Of a DNA stretch of 47,324 nucleotides, positions 22,281 to 32,906 are shown piece by piece. The notes below the pieces were generated by a model that saw nothing but the letters and a program-made list of their open reading frames with translations, did not search any database and was not told the origin of the DNA. The translations under genes were made by a program, and so were the position numbers. The stretch spans positions 1-47,324 of the forward strand of contig CAZEFM010000016.1 in the NCBI GenBank assembly GCA_964511575.1, given 5' to 3'. This DNA is from CALKHT01 sp964511575. GTDB taxonomy: Bacteria > Planctomycetota > Phycisphaerae > Phycisphaerales > Phycisphaeraceae. Numbering within the stretch: the stretch's first letter is position 1; every line of letters begins with the position of its first letter.

Positions 22281-23492
22281 ATGGCAGAATTCGCCTACAA
22301 AGCACGGGACGGCCGCGGCATCCTCACCAGCGGATCGCTTCAGGCGATCACGTTCGATGAAGCGGCACGCATGCTGCGCGGCGAGGGGAAGTTCGTCATC
22401 GAACTGAACCCCGCGGAGGACGACGATGATGTCGTTGTCACTTCGCCTCGCCGGGTGAAGCGTGAGGAAGTGGTGACGTTCGCCCATCAGCTTGCGGTGA
22501 TGGTGGACACGGGCGTACCGTTGAAGGAAGCGCTTGACTGCGCGGTGACACAGGCACAGAACCCGAGTTTTCGCGTGGTGCTGGAGGATGTTGCCGGTCA
22601 GGTGCAGGCGGGCAATGAGTTTTCCGCATCGTTGAAACGGCACCCCAGCGTGTTTCCGCCGGTGATGGTGAGTCTGATCCGCGCCAGCGAGATCAGCGGC
22701 ACAATGGGGGAGATGCTCGAACGTGTTTCCCGGCACCTCGCCAAAGAGAACCAGACGCGCAAAAAGATTCGCAGCGCGCTGACATACCCGGCCTTCATGC
22801 TGATGATGGCAGCGGCGGTGGTGATGTTCCTGTTGGTGGGCGTGTTGCCCAAGTTTGCCGCGATCTATGAGGGGCGCGGCGCATCACTGCCCGGCCCGAC
22901 GCGCCTCCTGCTCACCGCCAGCCACCTTGCGGTGCACTACTGGTGGATCTGGAGCACGCTCGGCCTGGCGCTTGCCATCGGCGGCGTCTTCGGCATGCGC
23001 ACCGACTTCGGGCGACATGTGCTGGACACGCTTAAACTCAAGTCGCCCGTGGTGGGCAACATCTTTCTGCAGCTTTACATCACCCGTGCTTGTCGCACCA
23101 TGGGCACCATGCTTGCCGCGGGAGTGTCGATGCTCGACATGATCGCCATCGTGCGACAGGTGACGGACAACGTCCACTTTCAGAGTTTGTGGGATGAGGT
23201 GGATGAACGTCTTCGGCGCGGCGCACAGCTTTCCGATGCGTTGTTTGCCTCGCCGCTCGTGCCGCGTGCCGTGGCGCAGATGATCCATAGTGGCGAGAAG
23301 TCCGGCCGCATGGGCCAGGTCATGAACCGCATCGCCGACTACACGGAAGAGGAGTTCGACACCTGCGTGCGCACCAGCACCCAGTTCATCGAACCGCTGA
23401 TGGTAAGCGTGATGGGCGGCTTGATCGGCTTCATCGCCATCGCCCTGCTGCTTCCCATCTTCAACGTTGGCCAGGTGATGGCCGGCAACTGA
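22281..23492 (+). CDS. pilC: PilC/GspF-family inner-membrane platform protein (403 aa)
   Basis: The protein has two homologous GspF domains (about 70-190 and 270-395), each followed by transmembrane segments. The first has FAHQLAVMVDTGVPLKEALD and LKRHPSVFPPVMVSLIRASE then SALTYPAFMLMMAAAVVMFL. The second has YITRACRTMGTMLAAGVSML, RAVAQMIHSGEKSGRMG and a last helix LMVSVMGGLIGFIAIALLLP. PilC/GspF sits at the centre of the inner membrane and is turned by the PilB/GspE ATPase. It starts 6 nt after the ATPase stop and ends the locus; the next gene is convergent, 24 nt away, with no clear terminator. Confidence 0.92.
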   Translation: MAEFAYKARDGRGILTSGSLQAITFDEAARMLRGEGKFVIELNPAEDDDDVVVTSPRRVKREEVVTFAHQLAVMVDTGVPLKEALDCAVTQAQNPSFRVVLEDVAGQVQAGNEFSASLKRHPSVFPPVMVSLIRASEISGTMGEMLERVSRHLAKENQTRKKIRSALTYPAFMLMMAAAVVMFLLVGVLPKFAAIYEGRGASLPGPTRLLLTASHLAVHYWWIWSTLGLALAIGGVFGMRTDFGRHVLDTLKLKSPVVGNIFLQLYITRACRTMGTMLAAGVSMLDMIAIVRQVTDNVHFQSLWDEVDERLRRGAQLSDALFASPLVPRAVAQMIHSGEKSGRMGQVMNRIADYTEEEFDTCVRTSTQFIEPLMVSVMGGLIGFIAIALLLPIFNVGQVMAGN

Positions 23493-23516
23493 GCCACGCA
23501 ACGTCGACGGCAGCGA

Positions 23517-25424
23517 TCAGACATCCAGCTCCTGCGCATCTTCGGCGCGGTCCATGATGAAGCGGAAGCGGGCGGACGCGTCCTTGCCCATCAGTTCGTT
23601 CATCACGCGGTCGGTGACAAGCTGGTCGGTGACCTGCACCTGAAGCAGTCGGCGTGTCTTCGGGTTGAGCGTTGTCTCCCAAAGCACCTTGGGCGTCATC
23701 TCACCCAACCCTTTGAAACGGGTGATATCCACCTTGGCTCGTCCGCCGCCGTGCTGCTTGAGGATCGCCTCCTTGTGCGCATCGTCGAGCGCCCAATACG
23801 TCTCCTTGCCGATGTCGATGCGGTACAGCGGCGGCTGACCGAGATATACCTTGCCCGCTTCGATCAGCTTGCCCATGTGCCGGAAGATGAACGTCAGCAA
23901 CAGCGTGGTGATGTGGTGCCCGTCGCTGTCGGCATCGGCGAGCAGAATAATCCGGCCGTAGCGCAGCTTTGAAACATCGAGATTGCTGCCGATGCCGCAC
24001 CCCAGCGCGGTGATAAGGTCGGTGAGTTCCTTGTTCTCGATGACCTTTTTGATGGACGCGCTTTCGGTGTTGAGCACCTTGCCGCGAAGCGGAAGGATGG
24101 CCTGCGTCGCGCGATCGCGTCCCTGCTTGGCGCTGCCGCCGGCCGAGTCGCCTTCAACGATGAAGAGCTCGGATTCCTCGGGCTTGTTCGTGCTGCAATC
24201 GCTGAGTTTGCCAGGCAGGTTCAGCCGACCCGTGGTGGCGGTTTTGCGGGTGACGGCGGCGGATGCGGCACGCGACGCCTCACGCGCCCGGGCGGCAAGA
24301 ATAATCCGCGCGACGATCGCCTCCGCCATCGTCCGGTTGTTGTTCAGCCAATGCTCCAGCGCGGGACGCAATGCGCCATCGACCTGCCCCTGCACTTCGG
24401 GGTTGTTCAGCCGATCTTTGGTTTGTCCCTGAAACTGCGGTTCGGTGACGAAGACGCTCAGCACACCCACGAGCCCTTCGCGCAGATCTTCCGCGGTGAG
24501 CGTCACGCCACGCGGCGCGAGCTTGTGCGTCTCGATGTAGTTGCGGATCGCCTTGCCGATCGCGGACCGCATGCCCAGCTCGTGCGTGCCACCCGATGCG
24601 GTGGGGATGCCGTTCACATAGCTGCGCACGTGTTCATCGGTCGACTCGCTCCACTGCAGCACCATCTCCATGCGCGAGCCGTTCTCCCTGGAAAGCTCGA
24701 ACGGTTGCTCGTGGACCGGCTTGACGTTGCGTTCGGCAATGATCTTGCGCAGGAAATCGGTCAGTCCCTCGGCGTGCTGATAGGTGTACTTCTGCTTGTT
24801 GACCTGGTCGTCGAAGCTGACCTTCACGCCCTTGTGCAGATAGCTGACGATTTCGAGGCGTTGGCGGATCTGTTCCGGATCAAACTCGGTTTTGGGGAAG
24901 ATGGTGGGGTCGGGGTGGAAGTAAATGGTGGTGCCACTGCCCCGTGCCGCGCCAAGGTTTTTGAGTTTGCCGGTGGGTTTGCCCGCCGCGAAGGACATTT
25001 CGTAGGCGTTCCCGCCGCGTTTCACGGTGGCGACGAGTTTCTTCGACAGCGCGTTGACGACGCTGGCGCCGACGCCGTGCAACCCGCCGGACGTTTTGTA
25101 GTTGTCGTTGTCGAACTTGCCACCTGCGTGCAGCGTGGTGAGGATCACCTCGAGTGCGGGCTTTTTGGTCTTGGGATGCACGTCCACGGGGATGCCGCGG
25201 CCGTTGTCGGTGACGGTGACGCTGGTGCCGTCGGCGTGCAGCGTGACGCCGATCTCCGAAGCGTGTCCGTTCATCGCCTCGTCGACGGCGTTGTCGAGGA
25301 TCTCCCACACCAGGTGGTGCAGGCCGGCGCTGGAAACGCCGCCGATGTACATGCCGGGACGCTTGCGCACCGGCTCAAGACCTTCAAGAACCTGGATGTT
25401 GGCGGCGGTATAGGTAGCGGTCAT
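23517..25424 (-). CDS. parE: Type IIA DNA topoisomerase subunit B, ParE/GyrB (635 aa)
   Basis: The N-terminal GHKL ATPase has LEPVRKRPGMYIGGV (about 14-28), ILDNAVDEAMNGHAS (N box), VTDNGRGIPV and GGLHGVGASVVNALSKKL. The TOPRIM domain has EGDSAGGSAKQGRDR and LADADSDGHHI. The 635-residue length, LADADSDG (GyrB usually has TDADVDG) and QPPLYRIDIGKETYWAL look closer to proteobacterial ParE than to GyrB. A phylogeny would settle this. The start codon overlaps the stop of the VapC-like gene by 4 nt (ATGA). The A subunit is encoded upstream on the same strand beyond the toxin-antitoxin pair. Confidence 0.93.
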   Translation of the reverse strand: MTATYTAANIQVLEGLEPVRKRPGMYIGGVSSAGLHHLVWEILDNAVDEAMNGHASEIGVTLHADGTSVTVTDNGRGIPVDVHPKTKKPALEVILTTLHAGGKFDNDNYKTSGGLHGVGASVVNALSKKLVATVKRGGNAYEMSFAAGKPTGKLKNLGAARGSGTTIYFHPDPTIFPKTEFDPEQIRQRLEIVSYLHKGVKVSFDDQVNKQKYTYQHAEGLTDFLRKIIAERNVKPVHEQPFELSRENGSRMEMVLQWSESTDEHVRSYVNGIPTASGGTHELGMRSAIGKAIRNYIETHKLAPRGVTLTAEDLREGLVGVLSVFVTEPQFQGQTKDRLNNPEVQGQVDGALRPALEHWLNNNRTMAEAIVARIILAARAREASRAASAAVTRKTATTGRLNLPGKLSDCSTNKPEESELFIVEGDSAGGSAKQGRDRATQAILPLRGKVLNTESASIKKVIENKELTDLITALGCGIGSNLDVSKLRYGRIILLADADSDGHHITTLLLTFIFRHMGKLIEAGKVYLGQPPLYRIDIGKETYWALDDAHKEAILKQHGGGRAKVDITRFKGLGEMTPKVLWETTLNPKTRRLLQVQVTDQLVTDRVMNELMGKDASARFRFIMDRAEDAQELDV

Positions 25425-25837
25425 TGCTCATCCGTGAGTGAGGCAAGGATCTGGGCAGGCGTCCGTCGCCCGCGCGGTGTGGGATCAAAGTGAGCATCAA
25501 AACTCACGATCGTCAGGTCGTGCTTCTCCGCGGCGACATACTGATAGGCATCATCGAAGTCGAGGTTATGCCGGACACATACAACGGGAATGGATCGCAG
25601 ATCGTCTGGCGTGAGACGAAGGATTCCGATCGATGTACCAATCGTACTTTGCTCGCAGAAAGTAGCGAATCGGTCAATCTGGCCATAGCGCTGCAGCGCA
25701 ATGCCGATCGAGCAGATCGCAAAATCGGTAACGAACAGTTGGTGCGGAGGAATGGTCGACAGAAACGCTCGTGACTCCTCTGCGAACTCGCGGTTACGCA
25801 GCACCTGCATCCAAACGTTACTGTCCACGAGATGCAT
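25421..25837 (-). CDS. VapC-like PIN-domain toxin (138 aa)
   Basis: The N-terminus MHLVDSNVWMQVLRN gives the first PIN acidic residue (Asp 5). LDFDDAYQYVAAEKHDLTIV (about 93-112) and SFDAHFD (about 113-119) give the C-terminal acidic cluster of the PIN active site. The middle segment TDFAICSIGIALQRYG replaces the usual Glu-containing helix, but it resembles what I recall of a PIN subfamily, so it is not evidence of a dead enzyme. PIN toxins are Mg-dependent RNases. The gene overlaps its antitoxin by 20 nt and the topoisomerase B-subunit gene by 4 nt. Confidence 0.85.
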   Translation of the reverse strand: MHLVDSNVWMQVLRNREFAEESRAFLSTIPPHQLFVTDFAICSIGIALQRYGQIDRFATFCEQSTIGTSIGILRLTPDDLRSIPVVCVRHNLDFDDAYQYVAAEKHDLTIVSFDAHFDPTPRGRRTPAQILASLTDEQ

Positions 25838-26093
25838 CGTCGACGTCCTTCAATTCCTTCTCCGCCCAGTGATCGAGCGTTTCGTGCTGCAGTTCGACGG
25901 CCGACTTCTCCACGTGGGAGAGACACCCCGCCCAGCCATCGAACTGAATTCGACGCGGCTCAGCCGACACCTCACGCGACACCCCCCGGCGCTCCGCCAG
26001 AAACTGCGCGAAGTCCATCACCTGACGCTGTTGTTCGGGCGTAAGCCTGCTGAGCAGTCGCGCGAACTCTTCCTGGGAGATGTTGGTAACCAT
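25818..26093 (-). CDS. VapB-like antitoxin, DUF2281-type (91 aa)
   Basis: The N-terminal half (NISQEEFARLLSRLTPEQQR then QVMDFAQFLAERRG, about 4-37) has the helix pattern of DUF2281-type proteins that are paired with PIN toxins. The C-terminal half is acidic and less ordered (about 55-91), as expected for the part that binds and blocks the toxin. The start ATG at 26093 lies 6 nt after an extended -10 box, with no Shine-Dalgarno. In-frame codons up to 26114 lie upstream of or inside the promoter and are rejected. Antitoxin identity is inferred from family and the 20-nt overlap with the PIN gene. Confidence 0.8.
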   Translation of the reverse strand: MVTNISQEEFARLLSRLTPEQQRQVMDFAQFLAERRGVSREVSAEPRRIQFDGWAGCLSHVEKSAVELQHETLDHWAEKELKDVDDASRGQ

Positions 26094-26099
26094 ACGCTG

Positions 26100-26108
26100 A
26101 TTATAGCA
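26100..26108 (-). promoter_or_regulatory. Extended -10 promoter of the TA pair (leaderless)
   Basis: On the minus strand TGC-TATAAT (26108-26100) is a perfect extended -10 element. GTGACG lies 19 nt upstream as a weak -35. Six nucleotides separate TATAAT from the ATG at 26093, so the mRNA would begin at the start codon. The whole promoter lies in the 33-nt gap after the topoisomerase A-subunit gene and inside its 3' end. Confidence 0.65.
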
Positions 26109-26126
26109 GGGCACGAACCGCCCCCG

Positions 26127-28592
<2,466 letters not shown>

Positions 28593-28726
28593 CCTGCCCG
28601 GAACGCCACGCGCCCCGATCGCGTCAACGTAGAACAAATCCGCCCACCTGACAAGGCCGACCACACGATCCATTGAAAGGCGCAACTTCTTTCAAGCGCG
28701 TGCCTCGCCGCATTCAACACCCGATG

Positions 28727-28735
28727 TGATATCCT
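28727..28735 (+). promoter_or_regulatory. Extended -10 promoter of ruvC (leaderless)
   Basis: TGA-TATCCT (28727-28735) matches the extended -10 pattern and ends 6 nt before the ATG at 28742. No Shine-Dalgarno is present. Confidence 0.45.
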
Positions 28736-28741
28736 CCTGCC

Positions 28742-29236
28742 ATGGCGCGCGTACTGGGCATTGATCCGGGTTTGCGGTTGACCGGCTACGGGTTGGTGCA
28801 TCTCGCGCCGGGGGCGTTGGAGCCGACGCTCGTGGAAGCGGGGATCGTCCGCCTGTCGGGCAAGCTCAGCGTGGAGGCGAGGCTGGGGCAACTGCACAGC
28901 GACCTGACCGATCTGATCACCGAACTCAAGCCCACCCGTCTGGCGGTCGAGAAGCTTTACGCTCACTACAAGCATCCGCGCACGGCGATTCTCATGGCGC
29001 ACGCCCGCGGGGTGATTCTTCTTGCCGCTCAGCAGCACAACCTGCCCATCGACCATCTGCCTTCCACCGCGGTAAAGCGCGCGGTGACGGGCTACGGCCA
29101 TGCCTCGAAGCAGCAGATGCAGCAGGCGGTGCAGACGCAGTGCCGTCTGGCCGAGCCCCCCAGCCCGCCCGACGTCGCCGACGCCATCGCCATCGCGCTG
29201 ACCAGTGCCCGGCGGCTGGCGGTCGCGCGGCTGTAA
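28742..29236 (+). CDS. ruvC: Holliday-junction resolvase RuvC
   Basis: A 164-residue endonuclease of normal RuvC length. The first catalytic Asp is in VLGIDPGLRLTGYG (about 4-17). The catalytic Glu is in LAVEKLYAHYKHPRTAI (about 65-81), and the last acidic pair in PPDVADAIAIAL (about 141-152). The DNA-binding STAVKRAVTGYGHASKQQMQ segment (about 108-127) is also conserved. RuvC cuts Holliday junctions in concert with RuvAB. No ruvA or ruvB is in the window. It is divergent from the topoisomerase A-subunit gene (149 nt). Confidence 0.93.
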   Translation: MARVLGIDPGLRLTGYGLVHLAPGALEPTLVEAGIVRLSGKLSVEARLGQLHSDLTDLITELKPTRLAVEKLYAHYKHPRTAILMAHARGVILLAAQQHNLPIDHLPSTAVKRAVTGYGHASKQQMQQAVQTQCRLAEPPSPPDVADAIAIALTSARRLAVARL

Positions 29237-29312
29237 TGCTGTTCATGATCGAAAGGACGGAGATGCCCCGCCGATTGTATGCCCCGCCCGGGGGGTGTTC
29301 ACCACCGGCGTG

Positions 29313-30110
29313 TCACGGCCAATCCACCGTCAGGGCTGGATCGTCCGAGGGCGGCGCGGCGAATCGCTGGTGACGCACCGTGTTCCAGTTGAACGCGATC
29401 CCCTCGTCCAATGGTGAGCCAAGGCGATCGCGCGCCTGGTACATCTGCGCCAACGCCGCACCATGCGCCAGCGTCAGCGTCACATCCATCGTGCGACCTT
29501 CGCGATAAACGGTGAACGTCACCTGCGATCCCGCCTGATGATTGCCCAGCATTTTCTTGAAATTTAAGAATGTGATGTCGGGGTCGCTGGTGCGGGGCAG
29601 CGTCTGCCCATCCACCGCAAGAATCAGGTCGTCCCGCTTGAGATACTGGTGAGAGGGAAACCCGGGGAACGTTTCGCGCACGCGCACGGCCGGCCTGCCC
29701 ACATCGGGCACCTGATCCGCGTTGACCGCGTCCTGCGGAATGCCCACCGCACCGTTCACCGGGTGATCCGCCAAATGAGCGAAGTTTTCGGCACTTTGGG
29801 CGACCATGCGCAGGTGATAATGCCGCGCCACCCGCAGCAGCCGATGCCGCTGCTCCGGGTTTTCCGATCGCTCGTAAAGCTTCGCCAGCCGCTCGATCGT
29901 CAGCGTGGCGTCCGCCATCATGGCGCGCTCGGCGGCATCGCGCTGAAAGTAATCCTCATGCCCGAGTTGCGCCAATAGATCGCTGTCGCTCGACTGCGCA
30001 GCCGCGACATGCGCCACCAGCAACACAACCATCGTGACACAAAGCGCAAACGCCCCTGGCGTCCACCTTACCCCCTTGCGGCGAAACGGCAGCGTTGTCA
30101 TGGCATTCAT
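29313..30110 (-). CDS. Exported PDZ-domain protein (265 aa)
   Basis: An N-terminal signal or anchor helix (about 17-38, ending HVAAAQSS) exports the protein. A helical region (about 45-115, DYFQRDAAERAMMADATLTI ... HRLLRVARHYHLRMV) is followed by a PDZ-like domain (about 130-225, with FPSHQYLKRDDLILAVDGQT and GSQVTFTVYREGRTMDVTLT). No protease domain is present. The start overlaps the kinase-like gene stop by 4 nt, implying coupled translation. Its last residues are not conserved with anything I recognise. The PDZ call is firm; the role is unknown. Confidence 0.75.
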   Translation of the reverse strand: MNAMTTLPFRRKGVRWTPGAFALCVTMVVLLVAHVAAAQSSDSDLLAQLGHEDYFQRDAAERAMMADATLTIERLAKLYERSENPEQRHRLLRVARHYHLRMVAQSAENFAHLADHPVNGAVGIPQDAVNADQVPDVGRPAVRVRETFPGFPSHQYLKRDDLILAVDGQTLPRTSDPDITFLNFKKMLGNHQAGSQVTFTVYREGRTMDVTLTLAHGAALAQMYQARDRLGSPLDEGIAFNWNTVRHQRFAAPPSDDPALTVDWP

Positions 30111-31279
30111 TCCTCCAGCACGTTGGACAAACGTTCAGCGTGCTCCTGCAACCAGCGGACCTTGCGCTCCACCATGAGCAGGAACCCGGGCCCTTCAATG
30201 CGGGCGAACGATCCCGTCGCGGCGATCGGAATCACGCTCTCGGCGATCATCGCCTCGATCATCAGCCAGACGATCGTGCGCAGCTCCGCCCGGCTGAGCA
30301 CGCAGTTCGGCACCGCGTCATACGCCCGCAGAAACCGCTTGAACCGCGCCTCATCAAGATAATCGGGCCACTGGGCAGGGTCATCCCCCCCGCCCAGAAT
30401 CGAAAACTGAAGCGCCCCGTTGGCAATGTCGATCACACGCTGCTGGATGCGGGCGGCGTCGTAATCAATCACCGCCACCACCTTCTGACCCCGGAACAAC
30501 ATGTTCCCCGGGTGCCAGTCCGAATGCACGATCTGCATCGGCCAATCGCTCAGCCCCATCTCGTTCACCCGCATGGCGGCCGCGTTGTAGCTCGCCTTCA
30601 GGAAGGCGACCACCTCCTGCATCCGCCGCGCCTGCTCATCGGGCATGTCCGGGTCGACCTTCTCGATGGTCGCCGGGATCGTCTCCATCGCCGCCGCCAC
30701 CGAGCGCGAAGCGTGGTACGACCCCGTGGGCGCTTCGTACTCCGCCTGGTAATCCGACAGCAGCTTGTGGAAGAGCGCCAGCGTCTTGCCCGCTTCACCC
30801 GTCGATTGCAGCGAGTTGTCGTAGCCGCTGCCCTTGATGTATTCGAACAGCTCGTAGATGCAGCCTTTGTGCTGGAGCATCGAGTTGTTGTCTTTGCGCG
30901 TGCCGATGAGGTGTGGCAGCGGGAACTGCTTGCTCGCCAGGTAAAGCTGCAGCGCGTGGGCGAACGCCACCTTGAAAGGGTTGTCCTTGCCCCGCGCACG
31001 TCGTTTGAGCAGATACAGCCCGCGCTCCGCACGGATGAGGCACTTGGGCGCCCGACGCGATCCACGCGGAAACTCCTGAATCGCCTCGATCACACCGATG
31101 TCGAAGTTGGACAGCACGATCGCCAACTCGTCGGCGGCAAACACCTCGCGCTGCGCCCCGAGCTTGGAACTCGGCCCCGACGTCAGCCCCGAAGCCCCCA
31201 ACCCCGACGCCGTCGCCGCCGCCTGTGCCTGCGACGCCGCACTGCTCGACGATTCCGGGTTGTCAGGCTGCTCAGGCAT
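30107..31279 (-). CDS. APH/CotS-like phosphotransferase (protein-kinase-like fold), 390 aa
   Basis: A Ser/Ala/Gly-rich N-terminal tail (about 1-42) precedes a kinase-like fold. An ATP-lobe segment contains APKCLIRAERGLYLLKRRAR (about 77-96), and a hinge region reads CIYELFEYIKG (about 140-150). The catalytic loop is IVHSDWHPGNMLF (about 250-262; HxDxxxxN with Asp base) and the metal-binding Asp is in VVAVIDYDAARI (about 266-277). This fits aminoglycoside phosphotransferase, choline-kinase or CotS-type enzymes. The true substrate is unknown; resistance is not implied. The downstream PDZ gene is translationally coupled. Confidence 0.8.
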   Translation of the reverse strand: MPEQPDNPESSSSAASQAQAAATASGLGASGLTSGPSSKLGAQREVFAADELAIVLSNFDIGVIEAIQEFPRGSRRAPKCLIRAERGLYLLKRRARGKDNPFKVAFAHALQLYLASKQFPLPHLIGTRKDNNSMLQHKGCIYELFEYIKGSGYDNSLQSTGEAGKTLALFHKLLSDYQAEYEAPTGSYHASRSVAAAMETIPATIEKVDPDMPDEQARRMQEVVAFLKASYNAAAMRVNEMGLSDWPMQIVHSDWHPGNMLFRGQKVVAVIDYDAARIQQRVIDIANGALQFSILGGGDDPAQWPDYLDEARFKRFLRAYDAVPNCVLSRAELRTIVWLMIEAMIAESVIPIAATGSFARIEGPGFLLMVERKVRWLQEHAERLSNVLEE

Positions 31280-31350
31280 GGTTGAACAGAAAACAGAGGA
31301 AAGCAGCGCGCATCAAACCTGGTGTGCTTCGTGTCCCCGGTGGTTCAGGC

Positions 31351-32250
31351 TCACTCGATGTTCTGCACCTGCTCCTTGATCCGGTCGATGGCGCTTTTCA
31401 CATCCACAATGGCGCGGCTGATCTGGCCGTCGTTCGACTTGCTCGCGATCGTGTTCGCCTCACGCAGCAGTTCCTGCGCCAGAAAATCGAGCGTTCGGCC
31501 CGCCGGCTCCTTCGTGCGGGTCTGCAATACCTGGTCGAAGTGCACCAGATGCGCACCGATACGGCTGATCTCTTCCGAAATATCGGCTCGATCGGCGAAG
31601 ATCGCCACCTCGCGAATCAGGTCCGATTCATCCACCGCCAGCTTCGCCCGCGCCATCAACTCATCGATCCGCGCCTTGAGCCGCTGATGGTATTCCTCCA
31701 CCACCATCGGGGCACGCTGACGAATCTGCTCCAGCCGCTCCAGAATCACCTCACGCTGCCTCAGCAGGTCCTCGGCAATGTGCTTGCCCTCCTGCTCCCG
31801 CATGGCAAGAAGACGGTCGCAGCTTCGCGCCACCAGATCCGCCACCACCGGCCGAGCCTTACGCAACAGCGACGCTTCGTCCTCGGTCGGCTGCAACACG
31901 CCCGGCAGCGCCAGCAGCGCGGTCAGGTCGATGTGCAGCGACTGATCCCGCTCGCCAAACTTGCTGTGGATCGTTTCCAGATGCTCCAGATACTGCACCA
32001 GTGCCGCATCGTTCACACGCAGCGCCGCCGCCGAGTCGCTCGCCGCCATGCGCACGTTCAGCACGATCGAGCCGCGCACCAGCCGTTTGCGCAGTTGCGA
32101 TTCAAGCTCCGCTTCAAGCCCTGCAATGGGGTCAGGCAGGCGCAGCGTCGCCTTGAAATACTTGTTGTTCAGGCTGCGCAGCTCGACGGAGAAGTGAATG
32201 CCGTCAACCTGAGTGGACGCGTCGCCGAAACCGGTCATGGATCGAATCAA
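31351..32250 (-). CDS. YicC-family endoribonuclease
   Basis: The start is assigned to TTG at 32250, because it gives the conserved YicC N-terminus (M)IRSMTGFG and has GGAG 7 nt upstream. The first ATG, at 32238, would remove the conserved IRS. The 299-residue product has the N-terminal YicC domain (about 1-160, with SVELRSLNNKYFKATLRLP) and the C-terminal DUF1732 domain (about 210-299, EISRIGAHLVHFDQVLQTRT ... LDFLAQELLREANTIASKS). YicC proteins are hexameric endoribonucleases that affect sRNA stability in E. coli. In many bacteria the gene is next to guanylate kinase; here that gene is absent. Confidence 0.9.
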   Translation of the reverse strand: MIRSMTGFGDASTQVDGIHFSVELRSLNNKYFKATLRLPDPIAGLEAELESQLRKRLVRGSIVLNVRMAASDSAAALRVNDAALVQYLEHLETIHSKFGERDQSLHIDLTALLALPGVLQPTEDEASLLRKARPVVADLVARSCDRLLAMREQEGKHIAEDLLRQREVILERLEQIRQRAPMVVEEYHQRLKARIDELMARAKLAVDESDLIREVAIFADRADISEEISRIGAHLVHFDQVLQTRTKEPAGRTLDFLAQELLREANTIASKSNDGQISRAIVDVKSAIDRIKEQVQNIE

Positions 32251-32361
32251 ACGGCTTCTCCGTTCTAGCCCCGATGGGGGCACAGACGCACACACATGGC
32301 GCCGAACAGTTCCCCGTGGCGTGAAACGTTCACGTCATCGCGCCCCGGCTGCGGGATGAAC

Positions 32362-32823
32362 TCAGTTGGCCGCCTCGCCGTCAGCAGCGTCACCCGCAGC
32401 GCCATCGGTCGCCGGCACATCGGTCGCCGGAGTTTCCGGCGCGGGAGCAGGCGTGCTGTCCGTCGCCGGGGGAGCCGGGGGCGTCGTCGGCGGATTCGTT
32501 GCGGGCGGCGTCGTCGGGACCTCGCTGCTCGTGCGCACCGGATCAGCCATGATCGCCTCCCCCGTTTGCCGGTCGCTGCTCAGATCCCACGTCAGGAAGA
32601 TCGCCAGCAGCAGGAACGAGGCGAAGAGCACCACGGTGACCCAGGTGAGCACATCGCCCGTCTTGGCGCCGAACGCCGCCTGCGCGCTGCCGCCTCCGCC
32701 GCCGAACGCACCGCTCAGCCCGCCGCCGCGCGGCTTTTGAATCAGAATCACCAGCAGCAACAGCACACAAACCAGCACGAACGCCGTCAGCAGCAACCCC
32801 GTCAGAAACCCAAGTGTCAACAT
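32362..32823 (-). CDS. secG: SecG-like preprotein translocase subunit with long C-terminal tail (153 aa)
   Basis: Two transmembrane helices (about 5-24 and 50-72) flank the SecG cytoplasmic loop LIQKPRGGGLSGAFGGGG (about 26-43). SecG helps the SecYEG channel in protein export. After the second helix the protein continues for about 80 residues of Pro/Thr/Ala-rich, acidic, probably disordered sequence, much longer than the usual 75-110-residue SecG. The ATG at 32823 is chosen over 32862 because it follows AAAGG at 8 nt and gives a normal first helix. It follows tpiA on the same strand, a common arrangement (tpiA-secG). Confidence 0.9.
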   Translation of the reverse strand: MLTLGFLTGLLLTAFVLVCVLLLLVILIQKPRGGGLSGAFGGGGGSAQAAFGAKTGDVLTWVTVVLFASFLLLAIFLTWDLSSDRQTGEAIMADPVRTSSEVPTTPPATNPPTTPPAPPATDSTPAPAPETPATDVPATDGAAGDAADGEAAN

Positions 32824-32881
32824 GAGAAGAACCTTTAGTAATTCAAGGCCGGTCCATGGCAAGCGTGGCGCATCAAAAGCA

Positions 32882-32902
32882 GCTCACCACTTACCGCTCA
32901 CC
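32882..32902 (-). repeat. Heptad repeat between tpiA and secG
   Basis: On the minus strand three in-phase 7-mers read GGTGAGC, GGTAAGT, GGTGAGC. They start 4 nt after the tpiA stop and lie about 60 nt before the secG start. The GGTGAGC unit is shared with 9518-9545. Confidence 0.55.
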
Positions 32903-32906
32903 ACTT

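Noticed and set aside
25421..25837. PIN toxin considered inactive because the usual mid-domain Glu is missing
   Set aside because: The TDF...SIG segment looks like the normal form of a PIN subfamily; the N- and C-terminal acidic residues are intact.
30107..31279. Aminoglycoside-resistance gene
   Set aside because: Only the general kinase fold and HxDxxxxN loop are shared; the long N-terminal tail and context do not support antibiotic specificity.
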